Source: Acidimicrobiia bacterium
GTDB taxonomy: Bacteria > Actinomycetota > Acidimicrobiia > Spongiisociales > ZC4RG35
Direction of reading: 5' to 3'
Assembly: GCA_028285585.1 (NCBI GenBank)
Contig: JANQOU010000003.1
Coordinates: 124,001-188,000, forward strand
DNA length: 64,000 nucleotides
The position numbers were made by a program, and so were the translations under genes. The notes under the pieces are model-generated. The model had not been told where the DNA came from, did not search any database, and worked only from the letters and a program-made list of their open reading frames with translations. Positions 32,366 to 40,610 of the stretch are shown here, piece by piece; positions within the stretch are counted from its first letter, which is position 1; every line of letters begins with the position of its first letter.

Positions 32366-33853
32366 ATGAGCGAGAGTCACGAGTCAACCGAAGATCAATT
32401 GATCGAGGCGCGGCGCTCGAAGCACCAGTCAATCCTCGACGCAGGCGGTTATCCCCACCGCTTCGACCGGTCGGACATGGCTGTCGAGCTTCGTGCCGCT
32501 CACGCCGGCCTCGACCCGTCGACGGAGACCGAAGTGCGTGCGACGGTCGCTGGGAGGCTGATGCTCCATCGCTCGTTTGGGAAACTCCAGTTCGGGACGC
32601 TTCAGGACGAGTCCGGTGCGATTCAGCTTTTTGTCGAGCGGGCAACCCTCGGTGAGGAGGGGGCAGAGCTCTTCTCTTCTCTCGATCTGGGCGACTGGAT
32701 AGGGGCCAGCGGTGTCGTCATGACCACGAAGAAGGGCGAGCTGAGCGTGAAGGTGGACGAGCTGGTGCTTCTTCAGAAGTCACTGCGGCCGCTCCCAGAC
32801 AAGTACCACGGCCTCAGTGACGTCGAGCTCCGGAGCAGGCGCCGCTACCTGGACCTGATGGTCAACGAGGAGGCGAGGGATGTCGCACTGGCCCGGTCCA
32901 AGATCGTCTCGCAGCTGAGAGCGGAGTTCGAAGGGAGGGGCTACGTCGAGGTTGAGACGCCGATGCTCCTGCATCAGGCAACAGGAGCCAATGCCCGTCC
33001 TTTCGTCACGGTGCACAACACTCTCGACATGGAGATGTCCCTCCGAATCGCCACGGAGCTCTACTTGAAGCGACTGGTGGTCGGAGGCCTCGGCAAAGTC
33101 TTCGAGATCGGCCGGATCTTCCGCAACGAGGGGATCGACTCGACTCACAACCCCGAGTTCACGATGTTGGAGTCTTACGAAGCCTTCGCCGACTTCACCG
33201 ACATCATGGTGCTAGTCGAAGAGGTGTTCTCCGTAGTCGCCGAGGCTACGAAGGGGTCCACTGCCATCGAGTATCAGGGGCGGGAGCTCGATCTCTCGGC
33301 ACCGTTCCGGAGGGCCACTGTCATGGAGCTGGTGTCGGAGGCCGTCGGGCAGCGGGTCAGTCTCGACATGTCTCTCGACGATCTCCTAGGGATCGCGCGA
33401 GGAGTCGGGGTGGCTGAAAGTGACGAGGAGTGGTCTGTTGCGCGGCTCCTCTTCGAGATATACGAAGAGGTAGTGGAGCCGAAGATCTGGGAGCCGACGT
33501 TTGTGACGCATCAGCCGGTGGAAGTGTCACCGCTCGCCAGGAGAAATCCCGAAGACCCGCGGCTCGCCGATCGGTTCGAGCTGGTGATTGCCGGAGCGGA
33601 GTACGCCAACGCCTTCAGTGAGCTGAACGATCCGGACGACCAGCGTTCGAGGTTCGAGGAGCAGGCGGCGGCACGAGCGGCCGGCGACGAGGAAGCCCAC
33701 CCCGTCGATGAGGACTATCTCCTGGCCCTCGAATACGGGTTGCCGCCCACAGGCGGTTTGGGAATCGGAGTGGACCGGTTGGTGATGCTGCTCACAGATC
33801 AGGCCCACATCCGTGAGGTGATCTTGTTCCCGACTCTCCGGCCGGAGGGTTAA
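32366..33853 (+). CDS. lysS: Lysyl-tRNA synthetase (class II)
   Basis: The 495-residue protein has an N-terminal OB-fold anticodon-binding domain (residues 50-150, ATVAGRLMLHRSFGKLQFG) and a class II catalytic core. Motif 1 is around EVETPMLLHQATGANARPF, motif 2 FEIGRIFRNEGID with FTMLESYEA, and motif 3 GLGIGVDRLVML near the end. It charges tRNA-Lys. The start ATG 32366 is ten bases after panC. It overlaps the convergent polyprenyl synthase stop by 4 bases. Confidence 0.95.
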   Translation: MSESHESTEDQLIEARRSKHQSILDAGGYPHRFDRSDMAVELRAAHAGLDPSTETEVRATVAGRLMLHRSFGKLQFGTLQDESGAIQLFVERATLGEEGAELFSSLDLGDWIGASGVVMTTKKGELSVKVDELVLLQKSLRPLPDKYHGLSDVELRSRRRYLDLMVNEEARDVALARSKIVSQLRAEFEGRGYVEVETPMLLHQATGANARPFVTVHNTLDMEMSLRIATELYLKRLVVGGLGKVFEIGRIFRNEGIDSTHNPEFTMLESYEAFADFTDIMVLVEEVFSVVAEATKGSTAIEYQGRELDLSAPFRRATVMELVSEAVGQRVSLDMSLDDLLGIARGVGVAESDEEWSVARLLFEIYEEVVEPKIWEPTFVTHQPVEVSPLARRNPEDPRLADRFELVIAGAEYANAFSELNDPDDQRSRFEEQAAARAAGDEEAHPVDEDYLLALEYGLPPTGGLGIGVDRLVMLLTDQAHIREVILFPTLRPEG

Positions 33854-34839
33854 CCCCGAGCCGTCTCGACCCGGTCGACGAGGAATTTGCCGAGTGTCTC
33901 CAGAATCATTCGCGCCTCGCCGTCTTCGAGAGAGAGAAGTGCCTCGTGAGCCACTTGAAGCCGGTCGCTGGCATCGGACAAGGCCGCATCCACGTATCCA
34001 CCGGATCTGACGATCTCGATCACCTCGGCGACCTCGTCATCTGTGTACGGGGAATCCTTCTTGAGGATGTCGCGAACCCGATCTCCTCGAGGCCCTTGTG
34101 ACGCCATCAGCACGGGAGCAGTGAAAGTCCCCTCGCGAATGTCCGAGCCGGCCGGCTTGCCGATGGTTTCCTCGTCGGCAACCAGGTCGAGGGCGTCGTC
34201 GGCGATCTGGAACACCATGCCGACTTCCCAGGCCCAAGTGGACAACGCCTCCACCGTCGATGAATCGGCGTCGGCAGCCATCGCACCGAGCCTTGCCGAC
34301 GTGCGGATGAGAGACGCCGTCTTGCCACCGATCACCTGGTTGTAGTCGTCGATGGAGTGAGTCAGGTCGCGTTCCAGCTGCAGCTCTCTGGTCTGCCCCT
34401 CAACCAGTTCCGCGTAGGTGGAAGCGAGGAGCCGCACCGACTCCTGGCTGAGGTGTGTCGCTGCCACTTCGGAAGCCCGGGCCATGAGGAAGTCTCCGGC
34501 CAGGATCGCCACCGTGTTGGTCCAGTTGGCGTTGGCCGACGCCGCGCCACGGCGTATGTCCGCTTCATCGATCACGTCGTCGTGATAGAGCGACCCGACG
34601 TGAATCAGCTCCACTGCCACGGAGGCCTCGACCGGCCGGCCATCGTTCGAGGGCCCAAACTTTGCGGCGAGGAGAGCGAGAAGAGGTCGGAATCTCTTTC
34701 CCCCGGCCAGCAGCAGGTGTTGTGCGATCTTGGTCAGATAGGGGTCGTCTGCAGTCGATGCTTCGAGCAGGCGCTCCTCCACGCGACTCAATTGATCCCA
34801 GATTCGGGGAATACGAACGAGACTTTGGAGGTCGTCCAT
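33850..34839 (-). CDS. Polyprenyl diphosphate synthase
   Basis: The 329-residue all-helical enzyme has the first Asp-rich motif in YHDDVIDEADIRRG and the second in FQIADDALDLVADEE, both required for binding diphosphates via Mg2+. LLAGGKRFRPLLALL is the substrate-binding start. Long-chain members make the side chain of menaquinone. The residues before the first motif (IHVGSLYHDD) lack bulky stoppers, fitting a long product. It stands alone on the minus strand between lysS and clpC. Confidence 0.9.
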   Translation of the reverse strand: MDDLQSLVRIPRIWDQLSRVEERLLEASTADDPYLTKIAQHLLLAGGKRFRPLLALLAAKFGPSNDGRPVEASVAVELIHVGSLYHDDVIDEADIRRGAASANANWTNTVAILAGDFLMARASEVAATHLSQESVRLLASTYAELVEGQTRELQLERDLTHSIDDYNQVIGGKTASLIRTSARLGAMAADADSSTVEALSTWAWEVGMVFQIADDALDLVADEETIGKPAGSDIREGTFTAPVLMASQGPRGDRVRDILKKDSPYTDDEVAEVIEIVRSGGYVDAALSDASDRLQVAHEALLSLEDGEARMILETLGKFLVDRVETARG

Positions 34840-34943
34840 TGGTGACGATGGTATTACGGAACTGATGCATTGGAGACAGTGGAAAAAGTTGAAGTACGAC
34901 CCAGTGATAGAATTGGGTATGTCAGGGCTGATAGAGGTAGCGA

Positions 34944-37421
34944 ATGTTTGAACGGTTCACAGACCGGGCTCGAAGGGTCGTCGTTCTCGCTCAGGAAGAG
35001 GCGCGGCTCCTCAATCACAACTACATCGGGACCGAGCACATCCTCTTGGGGCTGCTCAATGAGGGCGAGGGAATAGCCGCGCAGGCATTGGAGAGCCTCG
35101 ATATCGACCTTGCCTCGGTGCGTGAGGAAGTGGTCAAGATCATCGGTCAGGGCCAGCAGTCACCGTCCGGGCACATTCCCTTCACACCCCGGGCCAAGAA
35201 GGTCTTGGAGTTGTCGTTGCGCGAAGCGCTTCAACTCGGCCACAACTACATCGGGACCGAGCACATCCTCCTTGGCCTCATCCGAGAGGGTGAGGGAGTG
35301 GCCGCACAAGTTCTGCAACAGCTGGGTGCCGAGCTCCAGAAGGTTCGGCAGACGGTCATCCAGCTGTTGTCCGGGCCGGGTGGCAGTGAGGAGCAACAGC
35401 CCAAGACCGCAGGATCCGGTGGGCGTGAGAGCTCCGGCTCGGGGTCGACCATCCTCGACCAGTTCGGCCGCAACCTGACCCAGACCGCCGGCGACGGTGG
35501 CCTCGACCCTGTCATCGGCCGTCAGCGTGAGATCGAGCGGGTCATGCAGATCCTTTCCAGACGGACCAAGAACAACCCGGTGCTCATCGGCGAGCCTGGT
35601 GTCGGAAAAACAGCGATTGTCGAAGGGCTCGCCCAGCGGATCATCAGCAAGGACGTCCCGGAGAACCTGGAGGGCAAGCAGCTCTACACCCTTGACCTGG
35701 GTGCCTTGGTTGCCGGCTCCAGGTACAGAGGTGATTTTGAGGAGCGTCTGAAGAAGGTCCTCAAAGAGATCAAGTCTCGCGGGGACATCATCCTGTTCAT
35801 CGACGAGATTCACACGCTGGTCGGCGCCGGTGCCGCGGAAGGCGCCATCGACGCTGCCTCGATCTTGAAGCCGATGTTGGCGCGAGGTGAGCTTCAGACG
35901 GTGGGTGCGACCACTCTCGAGGAGTACCGCAAGTACTTGGAGAAGGATTCGGCTCTGGAGCGCAGGTTCCAGCCGGTACAGGTCGAGGAGCCTTCGCTGA
36001 CCGACACCATTGACATCTTGATGGGGCTCAAGGACCGTTACGAGTCTCACCACTCGGTCCGTTTCACCGACCAAGCGATCGTGTCGGCTGCAAACCTCGC
36101 CGACCGCTACCTCGCCGATCGTTTCCTCCCAGACAAGGCCATCGACCTGATCGATGAAGCCGGGTCCAGGATGCGCATCCACCGCAAGAGCGACGTGCCC
36201 GAGATCCTCGAGATCGACGGTCGGCTCGGCGACCTGCGCAAAGACAAGGCAGAGGCCGTTGGTGGGGAGAACTACGAGCGGGCAGCCAACCTCCGTGACG
36301 AAGAGCGTTCCCTGCTCTCCGAGCGTGCGCTCAAAGAGTCGGAGGTCGACGAAGGCGGCTGGGTGATCGACGAGGAGGAGATCGCCGAGGTGCTCGCACA
36401 ATGGACCGGCATCCCGGTGCACCGTCTCACCGAAGAGGAGACGGCACGCCTCGTCCAGATGGAGAGCGAGCTTCACAAGCGGATCATCGGGCAGCACGAC
36501 GCCATCACCGCAGTGTCGAAGGCCATCCGCAGGACTCGTGCCGGTCTCAAGGACCCGCGACGCCCGTCTGGATCGTTCATCTTCCTCGGCCCGTCCGGTG
36601 TCGGGAAGACAGAGACTGCCAAGGCGCTGACCGAGTTCTTGTTCGGGCAGGAAGACTCGTTGATCCAGCTCGATATGTCTGAGTACATGGAGAAGCACAC
36701 CGTCAGCCGTCTGGTCGGCTCCCCTCCGGGATATGTCGGTTACGACGAGGGCGGCCAGCTCACCGAGGCCGTGCGGCGCAAGCCGTTCTCGGTGGTGCTC
36801 TTCGACGAGATCGAGAAGGCCCACCCGGACGTCTTCAACACTCTCCTCCAGATACTCGAAGAGGGCCGGCTCACCGATGCTCAGGGTCGAAGTGTCGACT
36901 TCAAGAACACAGTCATCATCATGACTTCCAACCTCGGCACCAGAGACCTCCACAAGAAGGCGGTCGGTTTCCACGTCGCGGACGAAGAGGTCTCCTACGA
37001 GCACATGAAGGAGAAGGTGACGGAGGAGCTCAAGAAGAGCTTCCGGCCTGAGTTCATCAACCGGCTCGACGAGATCATCGTGTTCCACGAGCTGACGATG
37101 GACGAGCTGAAGCAGATCGTTGACCTGATGCTGGAGCGGGTTCGCGATCAGCTGGCCGCCCAGCAGCTCGACCTGGCTCTCACCGACGACGCCAAAGAGC
37201 ATCTCGGCACCCAGGGTTACGACCCCGAGTTGGGGGCGCGGCCGTTGCGTCGGGCGATTCAGCGTCTTCTCGAGGACCCGTTGTCGGAGCGTGTGCTTCT
37301 CGGCGAGTTCAAGGCCGGGACCACCATCCTGGTTGGTTTGGACGAGCAGAACCTGGAGCTCACCTTCGAGGGCATCACTTCACCGGAGACACCTCCGGTT
37401 GAGTTGGCCGGCCAGGAATAG
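34944..37421 (+). CDS. clpC: ATP-dependent Clp protease ATPase subunit ClpC
   Basis: The 825-residue protein has two Clp_N repeats ([19 protein letters not shown] and [19 protein letters not shown]). Two AAA modules follow: Walker A GEPGVGKT then GPSGVGKT, with [12 protein letters not shown] in the first. A UVR-like middle segment [16 protein letters not shown] separates ClpC from ClpA. It unfolds substrates for ClpP. ATG 34944 has only a weak ribosome site. TTGAAG and TAGAAT words occur in the 100 bases upstream, but their spacing is not convincing, so the promoter is unresolved. Confidence 0.95.
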   Translation: MFERFTDRARRVVVLAQEEARLLNHNYIGTEHILLGLLNEGEGIAAQALESLDIDLASVREEVVKIIGQGQQSPSGHIPFTPRAKKVLELSLREALQLGHNYIGTEHILLGLIREGEGVAAQVLQQLGAELQKVRQTVIQLLSGPGGSEEQQPKTAGSGGRESSGSGSTILDQFGRNLTQTAGDGGLDPVIGRQREIERVMQILSRRTKNNPVLIGEPGVGKTAIVEGLAQRIISKDVPENLEGKQLYTLDLGALVAGSRYRGDFEERLKKVLKEIKSRGDIILFIDEIHTLVGAGAAEGAIDAASILKPMLARGELQTVGATTLEEYRKYLEKDSALERRFQPVQVEEPSLTDTIDILMGLKDRYESHHSVRFTDQAIVSAANLADRYLADRFLPDKAIDLIDEAGSRMRIHRKSDVPEILEIDGRLGDLRKDKAEAVGGENYERAANLRDEERSLLSERALKESEVDEGGWVIDEEEIAEVLAQWTGIPVHRLTEEETARLVQMESELHKRIIGQHDAITAVSKAIRRTRAGLKDPRRPSGSFIFLGPSGVGKTETAKALTEFLFGQEDSLIQLDMSEYMEKHTVSRLVGSPPGYVGYDEGGQLTEAVRRKPFSVVLFDEIEKAHPDVFNTLLQILEEGRLTDAQGRSVDFKNTVIIMTSNLGTRDLHKKAVGFHVADEEVSYEHMKEKVTEELKKSFRPEFINRLDEIIVFHELTMDELKQIVDLMLERVRDQLAAQQLDLALTDDAKEHLGTQGYDPELGARPLRRAIQRLLEDPLSERVLLGEFKAGTTILVGLDEQNLELTFEGITSPETPPVELAGQE

Positions 37422-37449
37422 GCACCAAACTTCTTCTGAAAATTAGGGC

Positions 37450-37476
37450 TAAAGACCCCTTGTCGCGAGCCGATTC
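37450..37476 (+). promoter_or_regulatory. Sigma-28 (FliA/SigD)-like promoter before the M15 peptidase
   Basis: TAAA (37450-37453) is followed after exactly 15 bases by GCCGATTC (37469-37476). The flagellar sigma consensus is TAAA-N15-GCCGATAA, so six of the eight -10 bases match in line. Expected transcription would begin near 37483, giving a leader of about 15 bases for the ATG at 37498. No other copy was seen in the window. Confidence 0.55.
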
Positions 37477-37497
37477 TGTGTGGGCAGAACGAATTTC

Positions 37498-38148
37498 ATG
37501 CCCAAACTCCTCGCACTACTGATAATGATCGCAGGGCTCGGCCCGGGAGAGCTTCCCGAGTATTCCCCTGCCGGTGACAAAGCCCTGACGCTCGATCTGG
37601 AGATCGACGGCTACGAGAACGGCTTCATGGATCCCGACCGTCTTCTCGAGGTTGGCAACTGCCTGCTGGAGAGAGACGCTGCCTACACCTACTCCTTGAT
37701 GCGAGAGGCGGCCGAGGAAGATGGCATCACCCTGAGACCTTCGAGCTGCTACCGCTCCTACCACGTCCAGGAGCGCGCCTACGAGCGTCGGTGTCCGATC
37801 GTCGAGGTGCCAACCTATGCCGAGACGCCTCTTGGGGACACAGTCCAAACCGGGACCAAGCAGAGAAGGGTTTGCACTGGCCTCCCCACTGCGCGTGCCG
37901 GCTACTCCAACCACGGTTGGGGCCGTGCCATCGACTTTAGCGACCGCCGAGGGTTGCTCACTTGTTACGACAAGGAGTTCCTCTGGTTGCAGCGGAACGC
38001 GCATCGGTTTGGCTGGGTCCATCCCCGTTGGGCCCGCTGCGGTGCCGACCTCGAAGAGGCTTGGCACTGGGAGTTCGCCGGCGTGACCGACCCGACCCTC
38101 GTCGACTACGTCCGCCTCGACCCTTCCCTCCTCGCCACCGCCGAGTAA
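37498..38148 (+). CDS. M15 family D-alanyl-D-alanine carboxypeptidase-like protein
   Basis: ATG 37498 fits the predicted promoter; a GTG-type start 18 bases upstream is possible. The 216-residue product has a hydrophobic N-terminus (KLLALLIMIAGLG), likely a secretion signal. The VanY-type zinc site is seen in AGYSNHGWGRAIDFSD (first His and Asp) and AWHWEFAG (last His). SSCYRSYHVQERAYERR precedes it. Members trim the terminal D-Ala from peptidoglycan stems. Several Cys suggest disulfides. It ends at 38148, where the left copy of an inverted repeat begins. Confidence 0.85.
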   Translation: MPKLLALLIMIAGLGPGELPEYSPAGDKALTLDLEIDGYENGFMDPDRLLEVGNCLLERDAAYTYSLMREAAEEDGITLRPSSCYRSYHVQERAYERRCPIVEVPTYAETPLGDTVQTGTKQRRVCTGLPTARAGYSNHGWGRAIDFSDRRGLLTCYDKEFLWLQRNAHRFGWVHPRWARCGADLEEAWHWEFAGVTDPTLVDYVRLDPSLLATAE

Positions 38149-38175
38149 CCCCCCTACCGGCAACCTCAGGTAATG
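38147..38175 (-). repeat. Short intergenic repeat, copy 1 (inverted)
   Basis: Read on the minus strand: CATTACCTGAGGTTGCCGG then TAGGGGGGTT. It matches 39243-39270 and 56010-56037 in opposite orientation. It begins on the stop codon of the M15 gene. Together with the copy at 39243 it brackets the DUF559 gene as inverted repeats. A CCTGAT-GCA-ATCAGG palindrome follows at 38176-38190. Confidence 0.75.
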
Positions 38176-38185
38176 CCTGATGCAA

Positions 38186-39172
38186 TCAGGTTGGAGTTTC
38201 TGACAGAAACTCCCACGCCCTTGCAGGGCGCAGGTCCGTATCTGGTCCGTTTTGCCTCAAGTTCAGGGCGGTGGCAATGGAACTGACCACTCGCTCGGGC
38301 CGCTTGACGATCTCCTCCCACGTGAAACGGAGGACCGTCCATCCTGCGAGATTCGCAGCGTTGTCGCGAAGTCTGTCGGTTTCGAAAGCGTTGGAGAGCG
38401 TGTGCCAACGTCTGCTGTCAGCTTCGATGACGACTTTGTGGTCGGGATAGCACAAGTCCACGCGCCCGTTGAGAGTGGTTAGCCATTCGGGCTTGTACTG
38501 CCTGTCTGGTGTCGGCAGGCCACTCCGTTCGATGATCCCGATGAGACGGCGTTCCATCTCACTCTCTGGAGCGACGTATCCGACGCCTCGCGCCTCGAGG
38601 ATCTGCCGGAGTTTCTTGGTCCCGGGTTTTCCGCGCCTTCCGAGGCTGGAGAACAGCTGCGTCAGTTCGTCGAGTTCGAAGATACGGGCCGCCAGCCCGT
38701 TGTCGACGATCCGTTCAAGGTGTCCTTTCGTTATGACGGCAGCGAGGTCGACGATGGTTCTCTCGGGTGTGGTCACTGGAAGCTCGCGGAGTCGTGTGAC
38801 TTGGTCTTCAGTGAGGTCCGTCGGCTGATGGATGGTCACTCCGGCGAAGGAGTTAGTGCTTCCTCGTAGAACGCTGACGGTTGGGGTTATCTGTCGTGGC
38901 CGTTCCAACCCATGGATCTGTGCTGCGGACTCGTGCGATGCGACCGCCGACAGTTTGCGGCAAGCTGCGTACACAAGTGTCACCTGATCGTCGTGACGTC
39001 CGGGCAGCGCGTAGGCACCTGGCCCACATTGCACGAGTATCCCTTGGCGCACCATTCGGCTGAGTGAGGTGGATGGGACACCAAGGGCTAGGCCTTCGGA
39101 GCGTGTCACGATGCCCCCGTTGGCGATTGCGTGGTCGATGAGGGTTCCTGCGAAGTGACTCATCTTGCCCAC
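38186..39172 (-). CDS. AbiEi-like/DUF559 domain protein
   Basis: The 328-residue protein has an N-terminal winged-helix segment (GGIVTRSEGLALGVPSTSLS) like the AbiEi/transcriptional-regulator family. The C-terminal domain contains RVDLCYPDHKVVIEADSRRWH and LRFTWEEIVKRP, the DUF559 core of the Vsr-like endonuclease fold with the D...E-x-D pattern. Such genes are scattered and often strain-specific in actinobacteria, and their role is unproven. It has no operon partner. A GGAGTTTCTG/CAGAAACTCC hairpin lies over its 3' end. It lies between inverted copies of a repeat, suggesting insertion. Confidence 0.8.
   Translation of the reverse strand: MGKMSHFAGTLIDHAIANGGIVTRSEGLALGVPSTSLSRMVRQGILVQCGPGAYALPGRHDDQVTLVYAACRKLSAVASHESAAQIHGLERPRQITPTVSVLRGSTNSFAGVTIHQPTDLTEDQVTRLRELPVTTPERTIVDLAAVITKGHLERIVDNGLAARIFELDELTQLFSSLGRRGKPGTKKLRQILEARGVGYVAPESEMERRLIGIIERSGLPTPDRQYKPEWLTTLNGRVDLCYPDHKVVIEADSRRWHTLSNAFETDRLRDNAANLAGWTVLRFTWEEIVKRPERVVSSIATALNLRQNGPDTDLRPARAWEFLSETPT
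38193..38213 (-). terminator. Perfect 10-bp hairpin over the DUF559 gene end
   Basis: GGAGTTTCTG and CAGAAACTCC pair without mismatch around one base, overlapping the last codons of the gene. There is no T-run, so intrinsic termination is only possible. It may instead be part of the flanking repeat structure. Confidence 0.45.
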
Positions 39173-39215
39173 CCTGCCGCCGGCCGACCTCAGCTACTAG
39201 GGGGTTGTCGAACTA

Positions 39216-39270
39216 GAGGCCATAGGGCCCGCATTTGGTCGCTATTACCTGAGGTTAGCGATAGGGGGTT
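39216..39270 (+). repeat. Intergenic repeat, copy 2 (55 bp)
   Basis: GAGGCCATAGGGCCC followed later by ATTACCTGAGGTT and AGGGGGTT aligns without gaps to 55983-56037, at roughly 42 of 55 positions. Only the right-hand 28 bases match copy 1. It lies 95-149 bases upstream of the BMP-type transporter gene, so it could be a control element for that operon as well as a repeat. ACCTGAGGT is a near-palindrome. Confidence 0.75.
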
Positions 39271-39364
39271 CGGATGGGCGTACGTTGGGGGCAACGGCTA
39301 ACCTCGTTTGGCGGTGGGCAGGGCCTCCTTGCCCCCTTCAACCCCTTACCACGGAGGAATTGAC

Positions 39365-40540
39365 TTGGAATCCAGAACTTGGTGGTGGGTCGGCGGCGGA
39401 GCCGTCGTTCTTGCTGTCATCTTGTTCTTCGTCTTTGGCGGCGGAGAATCCGGTGACACCACCACAACAGCTGCCGCGGCTGCGGATACGACCACAACCG
39501 GGGCACCAGAGCCAGGCGACACAGAGCCGGACGCCACTACGACAACCGCAGCGCCGTTGATCGGCGAAGGCGTCCTCGTTGGCCTCGCTTTTGACGTCGG
39601 TGGCCGTGGCGACCTCTCCTTCAACGACCTTGCCGCGCTGGCTTGGGACGATGGAAAGGTGATGTACGGCTACGACGGCGAAGAGCTTGCGCCTGATGCC
39701 GAGGGCACCGACCGCGAAGAGAACCTTCGCCTGCTTGCCGAGACGGGTCACAACCTGATCGTCGCCAACGGCTTCGCCTTCGCCCAGAACGTGTGGCGTG
39801 TCGGAACCGAGAACCCGGACGTCTTCTTCACCATCACCGACTCCTGTCCACAGGACGACACCTTCGCCACGGTCGACATGGCCAACGTGCGCTGCATGCT
39901 CTTCGCGGAGCATGAGGGCTCGTTCCTCGTTGGTGCCGCGGCCGCTCTGAAGTCAGAGACCGGGACCATCGGGTTCATCGGTGGTGTGACCATCCCGTTG
40001 ATCCAGAAGTTCCAGGCCGGATTCGAGGCTGGTGCCCGTCACGTGAACCCCGACATCAACATCCTTGATGCCGTGTACCTGACCGACCCGCCAGACTTCA
40101 GCGGATTCGGCGACCCAGTCCGCGGCAACGAGGCCGCCACTGCTCTGTACGGGCAGGGTGCGGACGTGATCTACCACGCCGCCGGTGGCTCGGGTCTCGG
40201 CCTGTTCCAGGCTGCGGACGCTCTGTCGACCGACGATCAGCACCTTTGGGCGATCGGTGTCGACGCCGACCAGTACAACGGCGTCGGTGATGCGGCTCTC
40301 CAGGAGCACATCCTGACGTCCATGTTGAAGAGGGTCGACGTTGCCGTTGGCAACACCATCGAGGAGTACCTCATGGGCACCGTCACTCCCGGTGCGGTCA
40401 TCTTCGACCTCGCTGTCGATGGTGTCGGCTACTCCACCACCGGTGGTTTCGTCGATGACATCGCCGCGGAGCTCGATGCTCTGAAGGCTCAGATCGTCGA
40501 TGGTTCCATCGTGGTTCCCGACGCTCTTCCCGCGAGCTGA
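39365..40540 (+). CDS. BMP-family ABC transporter substrate-binding protein
   Basis: TTG 39365 is preceded by CGGAGGAATTGAC, deciding the start; this gives 391 residues. A membrane anchor (about 7-24) takes the place of a lipobox. It is followed by a Thr-rich linker (GDTTTTAAAAADTTTT) and the Bmp domain: GLAFDVGGRGDLSFND, TGHNLIVANGFAFAQN, FIGGVTIPLIQKFQAGFEAG and DVIYHAAGGSGLG. BMP proteins usually bind nucleosides. The order binding protein, ATPase, two permeases follows. A strong stem-loop after the gene probably reduces downstream expression. Confidence 0.9.
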   Translation: MESRTWWWVGGGAVVLAVILFFVFGGGESGDTTTTAAAAADTTTTGAPEPGDTEPDATTTTAAPLIGEGVLVGLAFDVGGRGDLSFNDLAALAWDDGKVMYGYDGEELAPDAEGTDREENLRLLAETGHNLIVANGFAFAQNVWRVGTENPDVFFTITDSCPQDDTFATVDMANVRCMLFAEHEGSFLVGAAAALKSETGTIGFIGGVTIPLIQKFQAGFEAGARHVNPDINILDAVYLTDPPDFSGFGDPVRGNEAATALYGQGADVIYHAAGGSGLGLFQAADALSTDDQHLWAIGVDADQYNGVGDAALQEHILTSMLKRVDVAVGNTIEEYLMGTVTPGAVIFDLAVDGVGYSTTGGFVDDIAAELDALKAQIVDGSIVVPDALPAS

Positions 40541-40563
40541 CCTAGAACCACCCTGCTAATTTG

Positions 40564-40602
40564 CGCCGGGCTCAGGACCATCCTGGGCCCGGCGTTCTAT
40601 TT
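40564..40602 (+). terminator. Attenuator-like terminator between binding protein and ATPase genes
   Basis: CGCCGGGC pairs with GCCCGGCG, and inside it CAGGA pairs with TCCTG. TTCTATTT follows. It lies 24 bases after the binding-protein stop and before the ATPase start at 40611. Such partial terminators keep binding protein above the membrane parts in ABC operons. Confidence 0.8.
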
Positions 40603-40610
40603 GGACTGAG

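Noticed and set aside
37422-37497. Cyclic di-AMP (ydaO) or cyclic di-GMP riboswitch before the wall peptidase
   Set aside because: The space between clpC and the start is under 80 bases and lacks the conserved riboswitch core. The sigma-28-like promoter explains the notable words better.
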